A stretch of 64,000 nt of DNA from Paraburkholderia fynbosensis. Lineage in GTDB: Bacteria; Pseudomonadota; Gammaproteobacteria; Burkholderiales; Burkholderiaceae. Both the position numbers and the translations under genes were made by a program. Positions 50,522 to 58,326 of this stretch are shown here, in pieces. The notes beneath the pieces are model-generated. The model saw nothing but the letters and a program-made list of their open reading frames with translations, made no database searches and was not told where the DNA came from. Within the stretch, counting starts at the first letter, position 1. Every line of letters begins with the position of its first letter. The stretch covers positions 407,807 through 471,806 of the forward strand of contig NZ_CADIKI010000003.1 of NCBI RefSeq assembly GCF_902859935.1, read 5' to 3'.

Positions 50522-50541
50522 GCGTTTACCGCCGCGTCGCC

Positions 50542-51819
50542 TCAGCGAAACCCTAGCTTGCGACGCGCTGCCATCAACGCGACGAGGCTCACCGCCGCGG
50601 CAAAAATCAGGTAGTAGCTCGGCGCCGCCTTCGACCCCGTGGCGCTGATCAGCCACGCGATGATGAACGGCCCAAAGCCGCCGAAGATCGTCACGGCGAT
50701 GTTATACGCGAGCGACATGCCGGTCGTGCGTGTCTGCACCGGAAACATCTCCGACAGCAAACCCGGCAGCGCCGCGAAGTACCCCGTCATCAGGAAACCG
50801 AACACGATCTGCATCGCCATCAGCGTGCCGAAGCTCGGATGCGCGACCAGATACAGAAAGGCCGGATAGATCAGCACGAGCAGCAGCAGCGCCGGCACCA
50901 GCATGATCGTGGTGCGCCCATGCCGGTCCGACAGATGACCGACCAGCGGTGAGAACACCATCTGGATCACGCCGGTCAGCGCGATCGCCGAGAACGCGAC
51001 CGATGGCGCCAGTCCCAGCTGCTTCACGCCATAGGTCGGCATGAACAGCACCAGATACGTCGACACGGTGCCGAGCACCACCACGCCGATCGCGATGACG
51101 AGCCGCAGCTTCTGGCTCGCGAAGGTGTCGCGCAGCGGCGTTGTGGTGGTTTCGGCCGCGAGGAATTCGGGCGTCTCGTCGAGCTTCGTGCGGATGTACC
51201 AGGCGACCGGCCCGATCAGCAGACCGAAGAAGAACGGCACGCGCCAGCCCCAGGACGCCATCTGTTGCGGCGCCAGCGAACCGGTGAGCAGCACGCCGAA
51301 GCCGGCGGCCAGCAGCGTCGTGAGCCCTTGGCTCGCCACCTGCCAGCTCGCGAAGAAACCGCGCCGCCCCGGCACGTGCTCGGCGAGAAACGCGGTCGCG
51401 CTGCCGAATTCGCCGCCCGCCGAGAAGCCCTGCATCAGACGCGCGATCACGAGAATCAACGGCGCGGCGAGGCCGATGCTCTGATAGGTCGGCAGGATCG
51501 CGATGATCAGCGTGCCCCCCATCATCAGCAGGATCGACAGCGTGAGCGCAGCCTTCCGGCCAGCGCGATCCGCGTACGCGCCGATCACGATCGCCCCGAG
51601 CGGCCGCATGAAGAACGACACGCCGAAGGTGCCGAGCGTCAGCAGCAGCGAGACCGTGTCGTTACCGGCCGGGAAAAACAGCTTCGCGATGGTCACCGCG
51701 AAAAAGCCGTACACCACCAGATCGAACCATTCCAGCGCATTGCCGATCGAGGCGGCGATCACCGCGCGCCACGAACTCTGCCGGCTCCCCGCGAGGCTTG
51801 CTGCGGTCGTTGCATTCAT
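50542..51819 (-). CDS. MFS transporter, metabolite:H+ symporter type
   Basis: A 425-residue protein with twelve predicted membrane helices. The N-terminal block SIGNALEWFDLVVYGFFAVTIAKLFFP, the FGVSFFMRPLGAIVIGAYADRAGRKAAL loop and LMQGFSAGGEFGSATAFLAEHVPGRRG mark the MHS family (citrate, tricarballylate, alpha-ketoglutarate, proline/betaine transporters). The substrate cannot be told by sequence. GGAGA precedes the ATG. It is convergent with secF, and no metabolic partner gene is beside it. Confidence 0.88.
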   Translation of the reverse strand: MNATTAASLAGSRQSSWRAVIAASIGNALEWFDLVVYGFFAVTIAKLFFPAGNDTVSLLLTLGTFGVSFFMRPLGAIVIGAYADRAGRKAALTLSILLMMGGTLIIAILPTYQSIGLAAPLILVIARLMQGFSAGGEFGSATAFLAEHVPGRRGFFASWQVASQGLTTLLAAGFGVLLTGSLAPQQMASWGWRVPFFFGLLIGPVAWYIRTKLDETPEFLAAETTTTPLRDTFASQKLRLVIAIGVVVLGTVSTYLVLFMPTYGVKQLGLAPSVAFSAIALTGVIQMVFSPLVGHLSDRHGRTTIMLVPALLLLVLIYPAFLYLVAHPSFGTLMAMQIVFGFLMTGYFAALPGLLSEMFPVQTRTTGMSLAYNIAVTIFGGFGPFIIAWLISATGSKAAPSYYLIFAAAVSLVALMAARRKLGFR

Positions 51820-52025
51820 CCAGATCTCCAGTTCGCGCGAAATATTGTTTGATGCGGGCGCGCTACGCCCGATGCGGCCGAACCCGATGCGCGCATCACC
51901 GGTTCGGTGCCAGCGCTCTATTTAACTGGAAAATAAATCCGCTGCGAGCGGCAAATTGGATGCGGTGCCGCATGAGGCTTCAGGGCGCATCGCATAAAGC
52001 ACCGGCGGATAACGGACAGCGCAAG
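51820..52025. other. Upstream region of the transporter gene
   Basis: About 200 bp with no gene. It contains the MFS promoter on the minus strand. I see no clear consensus boxes. Confidence 0.4.
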
Positions 52026-52062
52026 AAAAAACCGCTTCGTCGCAAAGCGAACGAAGCGGTTT
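52026..52062 (-). terminator. Intrinsic terminator of the b561-yceI operon
   Basis: A 12-bp perfect stem (AAACCGCTTCGT / ACGAAGCGGTTT) with a 10-base loop, followed on the minus strand by a U-tract. It lies about 40 bp past the last yceI stop. Confidence 0.88.
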
Positions 52063-52100
52063 CCTGTGTTGCCGCGCAACGGCGGCGCAGATCGAAACGC

Positions 52101-52679
52101 TTACTGCTTGATGCCCTCCGACTGGATATGCAGCCGCGTTTCCATGCTAAAGCCGTACTTGACGCCGGAATCCATGCCGAAATCGGCGCGGCTGAACTGG
52201 GCGCTCGCTTCCACGCCGCATACTTCACGTTTGAGCACCGGGTGCTGCATGCACTTGAACGACTCGACCTTCAAATTGAGCGGCTTGGTCACGCCGCGCA
52301 TCGTCAGGTTGCCGACCACTTCGACCGGCTTGTCGCCGTCAAAGCGGATCGCGGTGCCCTTGTAGGTCACCGCTGGATATTTCGCGACGTCGAAAAAATC
52401 ATCCGTTTTCAGATGTTCATCCAGCTTGCTGTTGCCGGTCTGGACCGAAGCCGGATCGACCGTCACGTCCACCGTGCCGGTCTTCGCCGCACGGTCGAGC
52501 GTCACCGTGCCGGAGCTCTTCGTGAACTTGCCGCGCCACACGGACAGCCCGCCGAAGTGATCCGCTTCGAAGCCCGGATACGTGTGGGTCGGGTCGAGCT
52601 GATAGGTGTCGGCCGCGAACGCGCCGAACGAGAAAGAAGATGCAAGTGCGCCGACGGCGATCAACATCGATGTTTTCAA
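52101..52679 (-). CDS. YceI family periplasmic polyisoprenoid-binding protein
   Basis: A lipocalin-like protein that binds isoprenoids. 192 residues if started at the TTG at 52679, which has GAGGAG 6 bp upstream. An ATG 12 bp later is the alternative. The signal peptide [21 protein letters not shown] is followed by [29 protein letters not shown] and [15 protein letters not shown], the YceI fold. It is last in a cytochrome b561-yceI-yceI operon and is about 120 bp after its paralogue. Confidence 0.88.
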   Translation of the reverse strand: MKTSMLIAVGALASSFSFGAFAADTYQLDPTHTYPGFEADHFGGLSVWRGKFTKSSGTVTLDRAAKTGTVDVTVDPASVQTGNSKLDEHLKTDDFFDVAKYPAVTYKGTAIRFDGDKPVEVVGNLTMRGVTKPLNLKVESFKCMQHPVLKREVCGVEASAQFSRADFGMDSGVKYGFSMETRLHIQSEGIKQ

Positions 52680-52800
52680 TTCATGCTCCTCAATTCGGGT
52701 AAAAAAAAACGCTGAGAACAACAGCCGCGCCGAACAAACGCCCGACGAGCACCCGACGAGCACCCAGCGAGCGCAGCGGACATCACGCGCATCGCACGCT

Positions 52801-53364
52801 TCACTTATGCGCCGCGACGATATGAAACTTGATCACCACGTCATCGGCCACCACCGACGTGTCCTTCCACTCGCCGGTGCCGATGTCGAATTGCGAACGC
52901 TTGATCGGCAGCGAGCCGTCGAAGGTTTGCGCCGCGCCCTGCTGGCTCACCGTGACCGGCACCACCACGGTCTGCGATTTGCCCTTGATGGTCAGCTTGC
53001 CAGTCACCTTGAACTGATTGCCGCCAGCCGGCGCGATCGCGCTCGACACGAAGGTGGCGCTCGGGTAGGTTTTCGCGTCGAACCACTCCTTGCCGCGTAC
53101 CTGGTCGTTGTAGCTTTCGTCGCCGAGATCGTAGCTGCCCACGTCGATGGTGAACTGCGCGCTGCCCTCGGCCGGCTTGGCCGGATCGAAGCTGACCTGC
53201 GCGGCGAACTTGTTGAACTTGCCCTCTACCGGCACGTTCATCTGCTTCGAGGTGGCCGTCACCGAACTCTTCGCGAGGTCCACCTGCGCGAGCGCGCTGC
53301 CGGCCGCGGTCAGCGAGGCCGCAGCGAACGCGGCGAGCATGTAGCGATAAAACGAGACCTTCAT
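52801..53364 (-). CDS. YceI family periplasmic protein, second paralogue
   Basis: 187 residues from the ATG at 53364, with signal peptide [26 protein letters not shown]. The mature part has [53 protein letters not shown] and [15 protein letters not shown], the YceI domain. It differs clearly from the neighbouring YceI protein, so it is an old duplicate. It starts 8 bp after the stop of the cytochrome b561 gene. Confidence 0.9.
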   Translation of the reverse strand: MKVSFYRYMLAAFAAASLTAAGSALAQVDLAKSSVTATSKQMNVPVEGKFNKFAAQVSFDPAKPAEGSAQFTIDVGSYDLGDESYNDQVRGKEWFDAKTYPSATFVSSAIAPAGGNQFKVTGKLTIKGKSQTVVVPVTVSQQGAAQTFDGSLPIKRSQFDIGTGEWKDTSVVADDVVIKFHIVAAHK

Positions 53365-53372
53365 GGTTGTCC

Positions 53373-53933
53373 TTATTTGAGAAAAGGGAGCATGCGCGTC
53401 AGCAGGCCGTCGCGATCCAGCCATTGATGCTTGAGCGCAGCCGCGACGTGCAGCGCGACCAGCACGAGCAACGTGTAGTTCAGCGCGATATGCACGGTCT
53501 TGAGCAGTTCCTTCAGGTGCGGGTCCGGCGCGATCAGACGCGGCAGCGGGATCAGTCCGAGGTACACCACCGGCACGTTCGCCGCCGAGCTATACAGGTA
53601 GCCGGAGGCGGGAATGGCGATCATCAGCACGTACAGCAGCAAGTGCACGAGATGCGCGGCGCCGCGCTGCCAGGTGGGCATGCGGCGCGGCATCGGCGGG
53701 GCCGCGTGAGTCGCGCGCCACAGGATGCGCAGGATCGCGAGTGCGAACACCGTCACGCCGATCCATTTGTGCCAGGAGAAGTAGCGCAGCTTGGCGGGCG
53801 TGAAGCCCGGGATATCGGTCATCACCCAGCCGAGCGCGAAGCCGCACACGATCAGAAGCGCGATCAGCCAGTGAAAGGCGATGGCGGTCCGCGTGTACGA
53901 CTCCCGGCTGCCGAATGAAGGATTGAGTGCCAT
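53373..53933 (-). CDS. Cytochrome b561 family protein
   Basis: A 186-residue di-haem membrane protein with four helices. It begins MALNPSFGSRESYTRTAIAFHWLIALLIVCGFALGWVM and has the SWHKWIGVTVFALAILRILWR, HLVHLLLYVLMIAIPASGYL and HIALNYTLLVLVALHVAAALKHQWLDRDGLL helices, whose His residues bind haem. Bacterial homologues (CybB, SodM-like YceJ) move electrons, possibly from superoxide, to quinone. First gene of the b561-yceI-yceI operon, the yceJ-yceI pairing of E. coli. Confidence 0.92.
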   Translation of the reverse strand: MALNPSFGSRESYTRTAIAFHWLIALLIVCGFALGWVMTDIPGFTPAKLRYFSWHKWIGVTVFALAILRILWRATHAAPPMPRRMPTWQRGAAHLVHLLLYVLMIAIPASGYLYSSAANVPVVYLGLIPLPRLIAPDPHLKELLKTVHIALNYTLLVLVALHVAAALKHQWLDRDGLLTRMLPFLK

Positions 53934-54359
53934 GACAGGTCAACGCAAGCTAATAGAGGTTAACGGCGCAGCTTGCTCTGCTATTCCCTGCGTCGATGCG
54001 CATGGCATCGATGTGTGCGGCCAGGGACATGCCTGCTGCGATACACGCCAAGGCCGCCATGCTACCCCATGCAAAAGAAGCTGGCAGGGGGATTCGGATC
54101 GGACTGGTTCGGATTTTGCTGCTCGGCGATCCGCTATCCGATAATCGGGGGCCGAAAATGCCGAAGCGATGCCCAAGCCATACCTGAGCGTGCGGGAATT
54201 CCGGATGCCGGCCGCCGCCCGGCTTGCGATCCGCGCCCGACAATGGCTCGGCGCAGCGGCAAAAAAGCCACCTTTGGTACTATGGCTGCTCTCTCGCCCG
54301 GCCTGCGAATAAGAACCGGCCTTGCACGCTGCCTTTCACGTCGTTAGCCCTTTTGCCGT
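53934..54359. other. Divergent intergenic region b561 / pqi
   Basis: Roughly 425 bp without a gene I can support. Short frames here have no ribosome binding site or codon bias. It must contain both promoters. Confidence 0.4.
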
Positions 54360-55148
54360 ATGGACCATGACAACCTGATCGCGTGCCATGAATGCGATAC
54401 GCTGTTCCGCAAGCCACGGCTTGTGGGACGCACGAGCGCACGCTGTCCGCGCTGCGGCGCGACGCTCTATCGAGGCGTCTCGCGCAAGCTGGACAGCATC
54501 TGTGCGATGACGCTGGCCGCGCTGATCACCTTCGTGATCGCGCAGGGCTTTCCGATCGTCGAACTCGAAACCAACGGCATCACCTCGCAGACCACGCTGT
54601 TCGGCGCGCTCATCGCGCTGTGGAACGAGGACATGCAGATCGTCGCGGTGATGGTGTTCTGCTCGACCATCCTGTTTCCGCTGACCGAACTCGTCGCGCT
54701 GCTCTACGTGCTGGTGCCGCTGCGCGCCGGCTACGTGCCCGCCGCCTTCAACCGCGTGCTGCGCGCGATCCAGTTCGTGCGCCCGTGGGGGATGATCGAA
54801 GTGTTCATGCTCGGCGTGCTGATCACGATCGTGAAGATGGTCAGCCTCGCGCGCGTGATCCCCGAGGCCGCGCTGTTCGCGTTCGGCACGTTGACTTTGA
54901 TGTTCGCGGTGGTCGTCACGTTCGATCCGCGCGTGCTGTGGGATCTCGCCGACGAACTCGGCGACCGCAGCCAGCGCCCGCTGCCGCGCACCTCCGCCGA
55001 CAGCGCGGCCGCCGCCGTCGGCACGCAGGCCGGGCCGCCCGCACCGGCTGATTTGCCCCCCGCGCCCACCGTGCCGGCGGACGGTGCGTCTACCACCGCG
55101 CAACCGCCGTTGCCCCCCGGCGTACCGCCCGCGCCGCATCAGGGATGA
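54360..55148 (+). CDS. pqiA: Paraquat-inducible protein A, first half-size protein
   Basis: A 262-residue inner-membrane protein with a rubredoxin-like zinc knuckle near the N-terminus (CHECDTLF and CPRCGATL). Four hydrophobic helices follow (CAMTLAALITFVIAQGFPIVELETNG; VMVFCSTILFPLTELVALLYVL; VFMLGVLITIVKMVSLARV; LFAFGTLTLMFAVVVTFDP), ending in a Pro/Ala-rich tail. E. coli PqiA has 417 residues and eight helices. Here each half is a separate gene. It heads the operon with the second half, pqiB and pqiC. Confidence 0.9.
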   Translation: MDHDNLIACHECDTLFRKPRLVGRTSARCPRCGATLYRGVSRKLDSICAMTLAALITFVIAQGFPIVELETNGITSQTTLFGALIALWNEDMQIVAVMVFCSTILFPLTELVALLYVLVPLRAGYVPAAFNRVLRAIQFVRPWGMIEVFMLGVLITIVKMVSLARVIPEAALFAFGTLTLMFAVVVTFDPRVLWDLADELGDRSQRPLPRTSADSAAAAVGTQAGPPAPADLPPAPTVPADGASTTAQPPLPPGVPPAPHQG

Positions 55149-55155
55149 GCGCACG

Positions 55156-55806
55156 ATGAAATACGTCACCGCGAAACGCGCGGGTCTCGTCTCCTGCCAC
55201 GCATGCGGACGCGTCGAGCCGCGCATCCGCTCGGTCACGCCGCAGCACTGCGGGCGCTGCGGCGCGCACCTGCACGCGCGCAACCCCGACAGCCTGATGC
55301 GCACCTGGGCGCTGCTGATCGCCGCGGCGCTGCTGTATATTCCGGCCAACCTGCTGCCGGTGATGCACACTGCGTCGCTGCTCGGCTCCGAAGACGACAC
55401 CATCATGAGCGGCGTCGTGTATTTCTGGACCTCGGGCGACTGGCCGCTCGCGGTGATCGTGTTCATCGCCAGCATCATGGTGCCGATGCTCAAGCTGAGC
55501 GTGCTGGTGCTGCTCACCGTCACCGCGCAGCGCCGCTCGCGCTGGCGGCCGGAGCAGCGCACCACGCTGTACCGGATGGTCGAGCGGATCGGCCGCTGGT
55601 CGATGCTCGACGTGTTCGTCGTCACGCTGACCGTCGCGCTCGTGCGCTTCAAATCGCTTGCCGTGATCACGGCCGGACCGGGCGCGATAGCGTTCGGCTC
55701 GGTGGTGATCCTGACCATGATGGCGTCCATGCAATTCGATCCACGGCTCATCTGGGACCCCGTGGACGGCAATACTCAAAAACCTCAGGATCTTGACCAT
55801 GACTAG
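55156..55806 (+). CDS. pqiA: Paraquat-inducible protein A, second half-size protein
   Basis: 216 residues from the ATG at 55156, 7 bp after the first pqiA stop. It repeats the same architecture: zinc knuckle (CHACGRVE and CGRCGAHL), then four helices including LLIAAALLYIPANLLPVMHT and WPLAVIVFIASIMVPMLKLSVLVLL. It is related to, but clearly different from, the first half. Overlaps the pqiB start by 8 bp. The two proteins together correspond to one E. coli PqiA. Confidence 0.9.
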   Translation: MKYVTAKRAGLVSCHACGRVEPRIRSVTPQHCGRCGAHLHARNPDSLMRTWALLIAAALLYIPANLLPVMHTASLLGSEDDTIMSGVVYFWTSGDWPLAVIVFIASIMVPMLKLSVLVLLTVTAQRRSRWRPEQRTTLYRMVERIGRWSMLDVFVVTLTVALVRFKSLAVITAGPGAIAFGSVVILTMMASMQFDPRLIWDPVDGNTQKPQDLDHD

Positions 55807-57445
55807 CCCGCAAGGACCGACGCCCGCCTCCGGCGATTCGAACGGACCCAGGCTGCCGCCGCAACTCCCGGACCCCGATATCGAGCCGCGCAGCCGCTGG
55901 CTGCCGTCGCTCGTCTGGGTAATTCCGCTGATCGCCGCGCTGATCGGCATCGCGCTCGTGATCAAGTCGGTGACCGAAAAAGGTCCGGTCATCACGATCA
56001 GCTTCATCAGCGCCGAAGGCCTCGAGCCCGGCAAGACCAAGGTCAAGTACAAGGACGTCGACGTCGGCGCGGTGAAGACCATCACGCTCGCGCAGGATCT
56101 GTCGCACGTGCTGGTGCAGGTGCAACTGACCAAGGAAGGCGAAAAATTCGCGGTCAAGGATTCGCGCTTCTGGGTGGTGCGCCCGCGCATCGGCGCAAGT
56201 GGCGTGTCGGGTCTCACCACGCTGCTCTCGGGTGCATACATCGGCGCGGACGCCGGCCGTTCGCCGGATACCGAGAAGAACTTCGTCGGCCTCGAAACGC
56301 CGCCGCCGATCACCGGCGACCAGAAGGGTCACCAGTTCGTGCTGCACGGCGACTCGCTCGGCTCGATCGACATCGGCTCGCCGATCTTCTACCGGCGCGT
56401 GCAGGTCGGCCAGGTGGTCGGCTTCTCGCTCGACAAGGACGGCACCGGCGTGACCATGCAGGTATTCGTGTCCGCGCCGTTCGACCAGTACGTCGGCACC
56501 AACTCGCGCTGGTGGCATGCGAGCGGCGTCGACTTGCGGCTCGATTCGAGCGGCTTCAAGCTGAACACGCAGTCGCTCGCGACGGTGATCGTCGGCGGCC
56601 TGTCGTTCCAGTCTCCGCCCGGCCAGGGCGTGGGCGCGCAGGCGCCGAACAACATGACGTTCCGCCTCGCCTCGGATGAAGCGGACGCGATGCGCGACCC
56701 GGACGGCGTGCCGCTGCGCGTGGTGATGAACTTCAACCAGTCGCTGCGCGGGCTGTCGATCGGCGCGCCGATCGATTTCCGCGGCATCGTGCTGGGCCAG
56801 GTGACCAATATCGGCATCGACTACGATCCGAAGACGCGCAGCTTCACGATGCCGGTGACGATGAACATCTACCCCGACCGCCTCGGCAAGCGCTTCCGCG
56901 AAACCGCGCCGGCGCCGGGCAGCCTCGCCGGTCAGAACATGCTGCAGCAACTGGTCAAGCATGGACTGCGCGGTCAGTTGCGCACCGGCAACCTGATCAC
57001 GAGCCAGCTGTACGTCGCACTGGACATCTTCCCGAAGGCGCCGCCGGCCACCGTCGACGTCGGGAGCGATCCGCTCGAGTTGCCGACCATCCCGAACACG
57101 CTCGACGAGTTGCAACTCCAGGTCGCCGACATCGCGAAGAAGCTCGACAAGGTACCGTTCGACCAGATCGGCACCAACCTGAACAGCGCGCTGAAAAACG
57201 CCGATCAACTGTTCACGCGCCTCGACAAGGAAGTCGTGCCGCAAGCCCGCGACACGCTCGCGGCAGCGAAGCAGACCTTCGGCTCGGCGCAGGCGACGTT
57301 GCAGCAGGACTCGCCGTTGCAGTCGGATGTTCATCAGGCGTTGCAGGAACTGACGCGCACGTTGCAGTCGTTGAACGCGCTGTCGGACTACCTGGAGCGC
57401 CATCCCGAATCGCTGTTGCGCGGTAAATCAGGAGATAAACCATGA
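55799..57445 (+). CDS. pqiB: Paraquat-inducible protein B, three MCE domains
   Basis: A 548-residue protein with one N-terminal membrane helix (WLPSLVWVIPLIAALIGIALVI) and three MlaD/MCE domains, each recognisable by the LEPGKTKVKYKDVDVGAVK, IDIGSPIFYRRVQVGQVVG and LSIGAPIDFRGIVLGQVT motifs. A coiled-coil region follows. PqiB forms a hexameric tunnel across the periplasm for lipid movement. I chose the ATG at 55799 over a TTG 6 bp upstream. Overlaps pqiC by four bases (ATGA). Confidence 0.93.
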   Translation: MTSPQGPTPASGDSNGPRLPPQLPDPDIEPRSRWLPSLVWVIPLIAALIGIALVIKSVTEKGPVITISFISAEGLEPGKTKVKYKDVDVGAVKTITLAQDLSHVLVQVQLTKEGEKFAVKDSRFWVVRPRIGASGVSGLTTLLSGAYIGADAGRSPDTEKNFVGLETPPPITGDQKGHQFVLHGDSLGSIDIGSPIFYRRVQVGQVVGFSLDKDGTGVTMQVFVSAPFDQYVGTNSRWWHASGVDLRLDSSGFKLNTQSLATVIVGGLSFQSPPGQGVGAQAPNNMTFRLASDEADAMRDPDGVPLRVVMNFNQSLRGLSIGAPIDFRGIVLGQVTNIGIDYDPKTRSFTMPVTMNIYPDRLGKRFRETAPAPGSLAGQNMLQQLVKHGLRGQLRTGNLITSQLYVALDIFPKAPPATVDVGSDPLELPTIPNTLDELQLQVADIAKKLDKVPFDQIGTNLNSALKNADQLFTRLDKEVVPQARDTLAAAKQTFGSAQATLQQDSPLQSDVHQALQELTRTLQSLNALSDYLERHPESLLRGKSGDKP

Positions 57446-58179
57446 TGTTTGCCCGGCTCCCCCGCCCATCGCGCGCGCTCGTGCGCGGCGCTGCGTACGC
57501 CGGCGCGCTGGCCACGGCCGTGGCTCTGGCAGCGTGCGCGTCGCCGCCGAGCCGCTTTTACACGCTGGGCGCCGATGCCGCGGCCGGCTCCGCCGCGCCG
57601 GCCGGCACGCGCACAGCGGCCGCGCAGGCCTTGCTGATCGAGGTCGCGCCGGTCGACGTGCCGCCGCAAGTGGCGAAGAATCAACTGGTCGTGCAGACCG
57701 CCCCGACTCAGGTCAAGGTGCTCGAAGAGGAGCGCTGGGCGTCGCTGCCCGGCGATGAAATCCGCCGCGCGCTGTCGACGAGTCTCACGCAGCAGCTCGG
57801 CACCATCGACGTCTATGGCACCGCACATCCGGATGCGACGCCGGTGTATCGCGTCAGCATGAACGTGCAGCGCTTCGAGTCGTGGCCGGGCTCGCACGCG
57901 TTGATCGATGCGGTGTGGAGCGTGCGGGCCGTGCGCAGCAATGCGGTAATGACGTGCCGCAGCGTGGTGAACGAGCCGGTTAGCGGCGGCTATGACGCGC
58001 TCGTCCAAGGACACCGTCGCGCGCTGCAGCAGATTAGCGGGCAGATTGCGTCGGCGGTGCAGGCGATGGCTGCGGCGGCTCCGCGCGGTACGGCGAGTGG
58101 CTCGTCGGGCAAGGAGGCCGCGGCGGTCGTGCCGGCGTGTCCTGTCGCGGGTGCGACTACGGCGGCGGCTGGCGGCTGA
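57442..58179 (+). CDS. pqiC: PqiC family outer-membrane lipoprotein
   Basis: A 245-residue lipoprotein with signal peptide and lipobox LAAC at about residue 32 (ALATAVALAACASPPSRFYTLG). The DUF330/ABC-type transport auxiliary domain follows, with IEVAPVDVPPQVAKNQLVVQ and LSTSLTQQLGTIDVYG. It anchors PqiB to the outer membrane. The last 30 residues are Ala/Gly-rich. Translation is coupled to pqiB through ATGA. Confidence 0.9.
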   Translation: MMFARLPRPSRALVRGAAYAGALATAVALAACASPPSRFYTLGADAAAGSAAPAGTRTAAAQALLIEVAPVDVPPQVAKNQLVVQTAPTQVKVLEEERWASLPGDEIRRALSTSLTQQLGTIDVYGTAHPDATPVYRVSMNVQRFESWPGSHALIDAVWSVRAVRSNAVMTCRSVVNEPVSGGYDALVQGHRRALQQISGQIASAVQAMAAAAPRGTASGSSGKEAAAVVPACPVAGATTAAAGG

Positions 58180-58193
58180 GGGAGGTTGAGTTC

Positions 58194-58223
58194 AAGCGAA
58201 AACGCGTCTACGCGTTTTCGCTT
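58194..58223 (+). terminator. Hairpin closing the pqi operon
   Basis: A 13-bp perfect stem (AAGCGAAAACGCG / CGCGTTTTCGCTT) with a 4-base loop, 14 bp after pqiC. The following T run is short. Confidence 0.65.
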
Positions 58224-58326
58224 TGGCCACGTTGAACACGCTGGCGAAGTTCTGACCGGCGTTATCAAGGATAGCCACGGAAAGTTCACCTATCCTTGAA
58301 TACGCCGCATCGCGCAGGCAACCGAC

